From NCBI GenBank assembly GCA_036388895.1, contig DASVQY010000069.1, positions 1 through 64,000 of the forward strand: a stretch of 64,000 bases of DNA, read 5' to 3'. A program made the translations under genes and the position numbers. This document shows positions 51,701 through 59,314 of this stretch, one piece after another. Under the pieces are notes generated by a model that saw nothing but the letters and a program-made list of their open reading frames with translations, searched no databases and had not been told where the DNA came from. How positions within the stretch are numbered: position 1 is the first letter of the stretch; each line of letters starts with the position of its first letter. This DNA comes from SXVE01 sp036388895 (GTDB taxonomy: Bacteria; Acidobacteriota; Blastocatellia; Pyrinomonadales; Pyrinomonadaceae).

Positions 51701-53518
51701 TTATTCGGCGCGATTGAGTGATAAACCCGTTCCGCGTTCATAACTGCCGACGGTAATCGGCATCTTTCCTTTGAAATCTATTTTACCGGTTAAAGCGTTG
51801 CCGGTCGCGCGCTGCAAAGATGTCATATCGCCGTAAGAAACGATGTAAGTTTTCATTTCGGGAAAACCGCGCAGCAAGTATGGATTGCCGAAAGCTGCGG
51901 AAATTACTTTCGCATTGCTTGCCAGGGCTTCGCGCAAAACCTTTTCGCCGGATGCGGGCAAGCCGATTGAGTTTTTTGCTCCCGAACGAACTCGCCCGTA
52001 AAGACCCGCGATGACGATTTCGGAAGATTTTACTTTGGCGATTGCGTCGGCGATTTCCTTTTCCGTAGCTCGTTCGTCAATAACGACTCTTTCGACCTTC
52101 AATCCATTTTGCCTGAGCGTCGTCGTTAATGTATTGCCCACGTAATTTCGGTCTTCGCCGTTGGTGATGCACAAAACCAGCGCTTTCGCTCCGTTTTTTA
52201 GCGGCAGAACGTTTTCTTCGGCTTTGACGAGCGTGATGGCGTTCTGCGCGATTTCGTCGGTTAATTGCCGCGTCGCACTGCTTGAAACTGTTGTGTCAAT
52301 CGCTTCAATCGGCGTTATCTTCTTTTCGCTCAAACCGAGCTTATATTTCCACGCCAGAATTTTTCGTACCGATTGGTCGAGCCGTTCTTCGGTGATTCTG
52401 CCCGATTGAACAGCCTCGCGTACGCCTTTTATCGCAGCATCCGCATTCGCCGGTTTCAAAAGCACGTCGTTTCCCGCCATAATCGCGCGAGCCGAGCCTT
52501 CTTCCTGTGTGAAATAAAGCGTCAAACCGCTCATATCCATCGCGTCGGTAACGATCAAGCCGTCGAAATTCATATCGTTTCTCAAAATGCCGGTCACAAT
52601 ATCTTTTGAAAGCGTCGCCGGCATCGTCGTTCCTTCGGTGATAACTTCCGAATCGGCGTAGGAGGGTTTTATTGATTGTTTAAGCGGCTCAACTTTCGTG
52701 TTATCGAGCTTCGGCATCGAAATATGAGAAATCATCACCGAACCGATTCCCGCATTTATCAAAGCTCGGAACGGAGCGAACTCGGTACGTTCCAAACGTT
52801 CGCGCGAGTAATCAATTACAGGCAATCCGCGATGCGAATCAACCGCCGTATCGCCGTGACCGGGAAAATGCTTCGCCGTCGCCAGCACGTTTTCGCTTTG
52901 CAAGCCTTCGGTGAAAGCCGCGGCAAAACGCGACACGTCTCCAACGTTTTCTCCGTAGCTGCGAACGTTGATAACCGGATTGTCGGCGTTGTTGTTCACA
53001 TCAACGACCGGAGCGAAAACTTGATGAACGCCCAAAGCTTTTGATTCACGCCCGACAATCGCGCCTTGACGACGCGCAAAATCAGGATTTCCAGTTGCCG
53101 CAATCGCCATATTCCAGGGGAAATTTACTGTGTCGGGAAAACGCATCCCCACGCCGGTTTCAAAATCGCCTGAAATCAAAAGCGGAATCTTTGCCTCCGC
53201 CTGCATTCGATTAACGAGATGAACCGTATCGTAAACGCCGCCGACAAAAACGATTATTCCGCCGACTTTGTTTTCCACGATTTGCCGCTTCAGTTCCTTG
53301 TATTCGTTGCTGTCCTGGCTTAGAAACTGGGCGTTGATCCCGATGTGAACGAGCTGTCCGATCTTCTCGTCGAGTGTCATTTTCTTGAGCTGCTTATCAG
53401 CCCATTTATAAGCCTTTTCATCCGGGCGGTATTTCGCGCCCGGCGAGGCATGAATCGAAAAAGGAACGACGAGCTGAATACAAACAAAAAAGAAAATTGA
53501 AGCGAATAATTTACTCAT
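51701..53518 (-). CDS. nagZ: Exported GH3 β-N-acetylhexosaminidase (NagZ-like)
   Basis: The protein has 605 residues with a signal peptide. The GH3 TIM barrel has KHFPGHGDTAVDSHRGLPVI, which carries the His/Asp acid-base loop of NagZ enzymes, and the nucleophile Asp in IVTDAMDMSGL. A C-terminal α/β domain follows (ITLVKAEENVLPL), as in the two-domain B. subtilis type. It removes terminal GlcNAc from muropeptides or cell-wall glycans. Last gene of the minus-strand amino-sugar cluster. Confidence 0.9.
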   Translation of the reverse strand: MSKLFASIFFFVCIQLVVPFSIHASPGAKYRPDEKAYKWADKQLKKMTLDEKIGQLVHIGINAQFLSQDSNEYKELKRQIVENKVGGIIVFVGGVYDTVHLVNRMQAEAKIPLLISGDFETGVGMRFPDTVNFPWNMAIAATGNPDFARRQGAIVGRESKALGVHQVFAPVVDVNNNADNPVINVRSYGENVGDVSRFAAAFTEGLQSENVLATAKHFPGHGDTAVDSHRGLPVIDYSRERLERTEFAPFRALINAGIGSVMISHISMPKLDNTKVEPLKQSIKPSYADSEVITEGTTMPATLSKDIVTGILRNDMNFDGLIVTDAMDMSGLTLYFTQEEGSARAIMAGNDVLLKPANADAAIKGVREAVQSGRITEERLDQSVRKILAWKYKLGLSEKKITPIEAIDTTVSSSATRQLTDEIAQNAITLVKAEENVLPLKNGAKALVLCITNGEDRNYVGNTLTTTLRQNGLKVERVVIDERATEKEIADAIAKVKSSEIVIAGLYGRVRSGAKNSIGLPASGEKVLREALASNAKVISAAFGNPYLLRGFPEMKTYIVSYGDMTSLQRATGNALTGKIDFKGKMPITVGSYERGTGLSLNRAE

Positions 53519-53623
53519 GATTATAAATAAAACAAAATTGATAGAAAAAACTAATGGATAAATCCGCGTATTTTCCCGTTTACTATAATTTTAACCGATC
53601 AAACCGAATGAGAAAACAGCCGA

Positions 53624-55159
53624 TTACATATTGCGTAATTCCTGCTCTTTTCCGTTGAAAATCAAACTTGCCAGCCAGGCGACGAAGAATGTCGTCAAAC
53701 TGCCGATCAAAACGTACCAAGTCCAGGCAATCGGCGTAAGAAATTTGATGCAGAGCATCAGCAAAATGCTTGCCGTCATTCCGACGAGCGCCGGAGTTTG
53801 CGAAACTTTTTTCAAAAATGTGCCGACGAGAAAAACTCCGAGTACCGGTCCGTTGATCAGTGAAGCTATCGAAAGCGCCTGATCGAGAGCCGAGCGGTTC
53901 TGCTTCATCACCGCTAAAGCGACGGCGATTTGAACGATGCCGAAAAGCAGCGTCAGCCAATGTGAAACCTTTAAATAATGCTTATCGGTCAGATTCTGAC
54001 GAAAAGGTTTGTATAAATCATTGACGAAGGTTGCGGCAATCGAATTGAGCGAAGACGAAAGCGCCGCCGCGAAAATCGCCGCGACGACCAAACCGCTCAA
54101 ACCCGAGGGCATATGTTTCGTAATAAAGTCCGGAAACACCTGGTCGCCGCCCGCGAATGGAAAAGTTGCCGGAACGCCCGAACCCGCGACGCCCGCATTG
54201 GCGTATTCAGGCGCATTGAACGGGGCGTAAAAAGCGAAAAGCAGCACTCCGATAAAAAGAAATCCGATGAATTGCCCGAGAACGACGGCGCCGCTCGACA
54301 GCAACGCCAGCGAAGCGCGGCTCGGCTTGTCGGTGCAGAGATAACGCTGAACGAGGTATTGATCGGTTCCGTGCGTGGACATCGTTAAAAAACAGCCGCC
54401 GATAAGTCCCGCCCAAAACGTATAGGTTTTTGTAAAATCGAGCGAAAAATCGAAAAGTTGAAATTTATCGTATTGCGCGCCGATTTCCAGAATGCGCGGC
54501 ATTCCGCCTTCGACCTGATTGAAAATGACGACTGCCGCGGCAATCGCGCCGCCGATGTATATTCCGAGTTGGACTACTTCGACCCAAATTACGGCTTCCA
54601 TTCCGCCGTAATAAGTGAAGATAATCATAATCACGCCGAGCAGAACGATTGAACCGATTATTACGGTGTTAACGTCGGCACCCGGCTGAAAAGCGACGTA
54701 AACGGCGGCTAAAACAATCGCCGTTAAAAGAAGACGGATGCCGTCGGCAATGTTGCGCATCACGACGAAAAGCGCTGACGCCAGCATTTTTACTTTCGAA
54801 CCGAATCTTTGACCTAAAAGCTGATAAACCGTTTGCAATTCGCCGCGAAAATACATCGGAATAAACAAAAGTGAGATTACTATACGCCCCAGCATATACC
54901 CGAAAACGAGCTGAAGAAACTGGAAATTCCCATTTCTCGCAAACGCGATTCCGGGCACCGAAATAAACGTAATCGTCGAAGTTTCGGTCGCAACAATCGA
55001 AGCGGCAATCGCCCACCACGGAACGCTTCGGTCGCCGACAAAGTAATCTTCGGTCGTTTCCTGCTTGCCCGAAAACCAAACGCCGAATAACGTAACTCCG
55101 ATCAAGTAGCCGAAAATGATGATTAAGTCTATTGCTTGCATAGCTTGAAATAAATACAA
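53624..55159 (-). CDS. SSS-family sodium/solute symporter
   Basis: The protein has 511 residues and about 13 membrane helices. LFGVWFSGKQETTEDYFVGDRSVPWWAIAASIVATETSTITFISVPG is the SSS N-terminus, and GTDQYLVQRYLCTDKPSRASLALLSSG the conserved loop. In this cluster the natural candidates are MurNAc, GlcNAc or anhydro-MurNAc sugars, replacing the PTS used by B. subtilis. This assignment is contextual. Confidence 0.9.
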   Translation of the reverse strand: MYLFQAMQAIDLIIIFGYLIGVTLFGVWFSGKQETTEDYFVGDRSVPWWAIAASIVATETSTITFISVPGIAFARNGNFQFLQLVFGYMLGRIVISLLFIPMYFRGELQTVYQLLGQRFGSKVKMLASALFVVMRNIADGIRLLLTAIVLAAVYVAFQPGADVNTVIIGSIVLLGVIMIIFTYYGGMEAVIWVEVVQLGIYIGGAIAAAVVIFNQVEGGMPRILEIGAQYDKFQLFDFSLDFTKTYTFWAGLIGGCFLTMSTHGTDQYLVQRYLCTDKPSRASLALLSSGAVVLGQFIGFLFIGVLLFAFYAPFNAPEYANAGVAGSGVPATFPFAGGDQVFPDFITKHMPSGLSGLVVAAIFAAALSSSLNSIAATFVNDLYKPFRQNLTDKHYLKVSHWLTLLFGIVQIAVALAVMKQNRSALDQALSIASLINGPVLGVFLVGTFLKKVSQTPALVGMTASILLMLCIKFLTPIAWTWYVLIGSLTTFFVAWLASLIFNGKEQELRNM

Positions 55160-55227
55160 AATTGTTTAGCGAAAGATTCTTTCAACCTCGCGCTAAACAA
55201 TTTCTCCTTAGAATTTGTTCAAAGTCC

Positions 55228-55965
55228 TTAATCTACCGCAAAACTGATATTGACGACCGCCGTCACGTCTTTATCAATCGTCGTCGTATCACTGATGCCC
55301 GCATCGGAAACTTCGGTCGAATCCGCCGCCGTTATTTGCATTACGCCCATTCGCGCCGAACGCACCGAACCGATTTTGTTGCCCGTGCTCTCGGCAATTT
55401 TTTCGGCGCGGGTTTTGGCGTCTTTTGCCGCTTCGCCGAGCATTTCGATCTTCAAATCGCCGAGCTGGGTGTAATAATACTGCGGCGAATTGGATTCGAT
55501 TAAAATTCCTTGATTGATCAGCTCGGTCGCTTCGCGGGCGATCTGCGAGATTTTATCAACTTCATTTGATCGAACTTCTACTTGCTGCCGCAATGAATAA
55601 CCGGTGATTTCCGCCGTTTCGCCGCCGTTCTCATCTTGCTTTCTCAGCGTCGTCGTCGAAATCGAAGAAATCGTGATCTGGTTTTCGGCGATTCCTTTGC
55701 TTATCAAATACTGTCTGACGCGCGGAATGCTTTCGGAAAGCGAGCGGTAAGCGTCGGCTAATTGCGGCGCTTGATAAGTGATGCCCGCGCTCCAGACAAC
55801 CAGATCGGATTTTATGCGTTTGCGCGCCGAACCGGTCACCGTTACTGCTTCATCGCCCTTTTTCGTCTTGGTGTAAAACCAGCCGAGAACAAAAGAAGAA
55901 CACACCAAACCGAGCGCTAATGCCACTCCCGCATTAAGCCAATAATTATTTTTTTCTCCGTTCAT
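55228..55965 (-). CDS. SIMPL-domain (DUF541) protein
   Basis: The protein has 245 residues. An N-terminal membrane anchor (NAGVALALGLVCSSFVLGWFY) and the SIMPL domain VTVTGSARKRIKSDLVVWSAGIT, then the Gln/Asn-rich YSLRQQVEVRS and the conserved helix AAKDAKTRAEKIAESTG. SIMPL/BP26-type proteins form periplasmic oligomers of unclear role. Encoded between the symporter and MurQ. Confidence 0.92.
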   Translation of the reverse strand: MNGEKNNYWLNAGVALALGLVCSSFVLGWFYTKTKKGDEAVTVTGSARKRIKSDLVVWSAGITYQAPQLADAYRSLSESIPRVRQYLISKGIAENQITISSISTTTLRKQDENGGETAEITGYSLRQQVEVRSNEVDKISQIAREATELINQGILIESNSPQYYYTQLGDLKIEMLGEAAKDAKTRAEKIAESTGNKIGSVRSARMGVMQITAADSTEVSDAGISDTTTIDKDVTAVVNISFAVD

Positions 55966-56051
55966 TTTAAGCCTCCTTATAGCTTGAAAAATGAACGAAA
56001 AAAAACTTTGTTTTTGCAGCCCGGGAGCAAAGATTTTGACTGCAAACTGCT

Positions 56052-56951
56052 TTATTTTTCAACAGCCAGTGATTCAATTGATTTTTCGACAACAAAGTCG
56101 TTTTCGCTTAAAACTCTTTTCGCTGTGGCAACGTCAACGCTTGTACTAAACGCCACGAGCGCCACGCGTAAATCCCAGCCGGATTCGTTTAATAAATTTT
56201 TTGCACCGTCTTCATCGAGCGGCGTTTCAGCCATTAAAATACGCAGCGAGCGTTCTTTTAGTTTTATGTTTGAAGATTTCACGTTCGTCATACGGTTGCC
56301 TTTGACGTAGCCGAGACGAATCATCGCCGTCGTGGAAATCATATTTAAAACCATTTTTTGCGCCGTTCCCGCCTTCATACGCGAAGAACCCGCGATAGCT
56401 TCCGGTCCGACGACCGGAACAATCGAAATTTCCGCTGTTTGGGTAATCAAAGAATTCGGAACGCAGGTTATACAAGCCGTAAAACAATTGATGCTGCGGG
56501 CATATTCTAAAGCGCCGATTGTATAAGGCGTTCTGCCCGAAGCCGCGATGCCGATGACCGCATCTTTTTCAGTCAAACCGCGACTTTGTAAATCTTCCGC
56601 GCCGGCTTCGCGATTGTCTTCCGAAGCCTCGACCGCTTTGTAAAGGGCGTCGTAGCCGCCTGCGATTACTCCCTGAACTAAATCGTAAGAAACGCCGTAT
56701 GTCGGCGGAATTTCGCTCGCGTCGAGAACGCCGAGCCGCCCGCTCGTTCCCGTCCCGACGTAAAAAAGCCGCCCGCCGTCGCGCAGCCTTTCGACAACCG
56801 CATCAATGCAAGCGGCAATGTCCGGCAGAATTTGTTCGATCGCCAACGCGACTTTTTTGTCCTCGTCATTAATTAAACGAACGGCTTCAAGCGTCGAAAC
56901 GCGGTCAATATTTACAGTTTTCGGATTTTCCTGTTCGGTTATAGGAAGCAT
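56052..56951 (-). CDS. murQ: N-acetylmuramic acid 6-phosphate etherase
   Basis: The protein has 299 residues. The SIS fold carries FYVGTGTSGRLGVLDASEIPPTYG, GYDALYKAVEASED with the catalytic Glu, IAASGRTPYTIGAL and GSSRMKAGTAQKMVLNM. MurQ cleaves the D-lactyl ether of MurNAc-6-phosphate to give GlcNAc-6-phosphate. Because transport here seems not to phosphorylate, the neighbouring kinase would provide its substrate. Confidence 0.97.
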   Translation of the reverse strand: MLPITEQENPKTVNIDRVSTLEAVRLINDEDKKVALAIEQILPDIAACIDAVVERLRDGGRLFYVGTGTSGRLGVLDASEIPPTYGVSYDLVQGVIAGGYDALYKAVEASEDNREAGAEDLQSRGLTEKDAVIGIAASGRTPYTIGALEYARSINCFTACITCVPNSLITQTAEISIVPVVGPEAIAGSSRMKAGTAQKMVLNMISTTAMIRLGYVKGNRMTNVKSSNIKLKERSLRILMAETPLDEDGAKNLLNESGWDLRVALVAFSTSVDVATAKRVLSENDFVVEKSIESLAVEK

Positions 56952-57083
56952 TTTTTATAAAAGTGCTTTTTATTATCGTTTTGAACGGCAAAACTGTCAA
57001 TTATTTTTATGGATTTTGCATTTGCGTTAAGAGTTTTGAATAGCTAAAAGCAAAAAAATGAAAAAAATAAAATCTTGTAAAAG

Positions 57084-57144
57084 AAAATAAACAATAGGAA
57101 ACAAATTGAGTACTTCGATAGCTTTGTTTCTTATTGTTTATTTT
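57084..57144. terminator. Long AT-rich inverted repeat between the kinase and murQ genes
   Basis: Arms of 22 bp (57084-57105 and 57123-57144) match at 21 positions around a 17-nt loop. It lies between the kinase stop and the murQ start on the minus strand. The U/A-rich stem may end or attenuate transcription. Confidence 0.55.
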
Positions 57145-57186
57145 GCTGCATAAAAAGAAAGAAATTCGATAAACGAACAATTTGAC

Positions 57187-58164
57187 TCAAGACTTGTTTC
57201 CGTTTTTTGAATTCTCGAAAGCTAAATGCGCTGCGGCTTCGGCGGGGAAGAGCCTTGGTGTAGTCAGATAGGCTTTTGGCGCAATTTGTCGTACTGTTTC
57301 AATCATCGAATCGGTCACCAGATGATCGGCTTTGAAGATGCTTCCGACACAACCGATCGGAACTTTTTTTTTCTGCAAATTCAAGCTTTTTATTACAGCG
57401 GTTGCCGAAAGCCCGAGTTCGTATCCCGCTTCATCCAAAATTTCCAGGGCTATCTCGTCGCCTTCCTTCGCCGTTTCGATAACGTCACGGGCGAACCCGG
57501 CTATTTTGGCATTATCGGTTTGCGGCGAATAGATTGCGACGATCAAATCTTCGGTTTTCGCGGTGCGAAAATATTTCGCGGCGACACGGCTGAGCATTGT
57601 CGCTTTCGCGCGTCCGTCCGAAGCCTTTGCAATCGCCTGCAAAGCACGTTTGGCAATTCCGGCGCCGCCGCCTTCATCTCCGGCAAGCGGTCCCCAGCCG
57701 CCAGCCGTTGCTTTTTTTCCGTTTTCATCCTGACCGATACAAACCGAGCCGGTTCCGGCAATTACAACCAGACCGGATTTGCCGAGAGTCGTTCCGTAAA
57801 GGGCAATTTCGGCGTCCGTGATAACTTCTACTTTTTTTACCGGCAAGCGTTTTTTGAAACTTTCGAGAACGACTTGACGAATATCCGCGCGGCGGACACC
57901 GGCAAGACCAAGCGTTGCCGAAACTATATCGTCGCGGCTGCGATTTCCCGTATCGCAGGCGTTGTCAATCGCTTTGATAATATTGCCGACAGCGACTTCA
58001 ACGCCGACGCGCAAAGGATTTGAAGCGCCCGCGAAACCTTCGCAAAGGATTTCCGCCGCATCATTCATCAAGACGATATGTGTTTTTGTGCCGCCGCCGT
58101 CCGCGCCCAGATAAAGATTAGGAAGGTTCAAACGAGAAGCTCGATTTTTAGCATTTTTCGGCAT
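57187..58164 (-). CDS. BadF/BcrA-type amino-sugar kinase (GlcNAc/MurNAc kinase)
   Basis: The protein has 325 residues. Actin-like ATPase motifs: YLGADGGGTKTHIVLMN, LGLAGVRR, VVIAGTGSVCIGQ and GGWGPLAGDEGGGAGIAK. It is homologous to GlcNAc kinase and to MurK of Clostridium, which phosphorylates MurNAc and GlcNAc at O-6. Beside MurQ and a non-PTS transporter, MurNAc phosphorylation is the likely job. First gene of the minus-strand cluster, divergent from the LysR gene. Confidence 0.9.
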   Translation of the reverse strand: MPKNAKNRASRLNLPNLYLGADGGGTKTHIVLMNDAAEILCEGFAGASNPLRVGVEVAVGNIIKAIDNACDTGNRSRDDIVSATLGLAGVRRADIRQVVLESFKKRLPVKKVEVITDAEIALYGTTLGKSGLVVIAGTGSVCIGQDENGKKATAGGWGPLAGDEGGGAGIAKRALQAIAKASDGRAKATMLSRVAAKYFRTAKTEDLIVAIYSPQTDNAKIAGFARDVIETAKEGDEIALEILDEAGYELGLSATAVIKSLNLQKKKVPIGCVGSIFKADHLVTDSMIETVRQIAPKAYLTTPRLFPAEAAAHLAFENSKNGNKS

Positions 58165-58396
58165 TAAAAAATATTTACTCTGTCAAAAAAAAATCATTTA
58201 CTATTTTATCTTGACTTGACATATAATCAATCCTAAAAGATTTTATAAAGTCAATAAGATATTTTGATATTCGTTCCACCGTCTGCCGTTAGTTGTTTTT
58301 TTATAAAAATCAAGATAAGTTTCAGAAAGGTTGAACTGTCAAAAAAACGATTTCAGCGGACAGAGAACAGCAAACTCCCAAAAACCAGCCAATTCG

Positions 58397-59314
58397 ATGG
58401 AAATAAGACAATTAAAAGCCTTTTTAGCGATAGCCGAAGCGAAAACGTTTACGGCAGGCGCTCGTCAAACAAATGTTACGCAGGCGGCGATTTCGATGCA
58501 GATTCGCCAATTGGAAGATGAAGTAGGTGTACCGGTTTTTACCCGCACACCTCGACGTGTGATTTTGACCGAAGCTGGGGAACACCTGCTTAACCGCGCG
58601 CGACGAATTTTGCGGGAACATGATGCGGCTTTAGCCGAAATCGCAGAAATTGCGGGAGCGGAACATGGACGCCTTAGAATAGGTTCGGCTTCGGCGATGT
58701 TTGCTACCCAGCAGTTGCCTAAAATACTGCAAAAACTAAAAGAAAAGTTCACCCGCGCCGAAATTACCGTTAGTTCCGGAACGAGTCAGAAATTAGGAGA
58801 CCGGATTATGCACGGCGAGATTGACATCGCTTTCGTTTCGCTGCCGGTTGATAATTCAAATCTGCAAACCGAATTGCTTTTCAGCGATGAAATCGTCGCT
58901 ATAGCCAACCCAAAACACCTGCTGGCAAAAGAAAACGTCATCAGCGCGGCGCAGCTCGCGAGCGAAAATCTTATTTTGGGTGAAAAAGGCGGCAATACTC
59001 GCCGAATGATTGACGAATTTTTCGCGGCGGCGAGCGTTCGCCCGAACGTCGTAATGGAGCTTTCGCGGCAGGAAGCCATCAATCAAATGGTCGAAAATAA
59101 TATGGGCGTCGGAATCGCGGGAGCAAAAACCGTGGCGAAAGAAATCAAAGCGGGCAAATTGATTTCCTGGTACATCGAAGGCGCGGAGATTAAATGGGAT
59201 TTGGGGTTGGCGCGGCTGCGCGGTGGTTATTACTCACCGATTGCCAGAGAATTCGTTAATCTCTGCAAAGAAAGTTTTGTCGAAAGAGAAAAAGAATTAA
59301 AAGCGAAGCGATGA
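58397..59314 (+). CDS. LysR-type transcriptional regulator
   Basis: I choose the ATG at 58397 (MEIRQLKAFLAIAEAKTFT), the canonical LysR start; the longer frame begins with TTG at 58331. The product has 305 residues: winged HTH (TNVTQAAISMQIRQLEDEVG) and a periplasmic-binding-like effector domain. It is divergent from the kinase/murQ cluster and overlaps the NamZ-fusion gene by 4 bp (ATGA), so it likely controls both arms in response to a cell-wall sugar. In B. subtilis the regulator of this pathway is an RpiR-type MurR instead. Confidence 0.92.
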   Translation: MEIRQLKAFLAIAEAKTFTAGARQTNVTQAAISMQIRQLEDEVGVPVFTRTPRRVILTEAGEHLLNRARRILREHDAALAEIAEIAGAEHGRLRIGSASAMFATQQLPKILQKLKEKFTRAEITVSSGTSQKLGDRIMHGEIDIAFVSLPVDNSNLQTELLFSDEIVAIANPKHLLAKENVISAAQLASENLILGEKGGNTRRMIDEFFAAASVRPNVVMELSRQEAINQMVENNMGVGIAGAKTVAKEIKAGKLISWYIEGAEIKWDLGLARLRGGYYSPIAREFVNLCKESFVEREKELKAKR

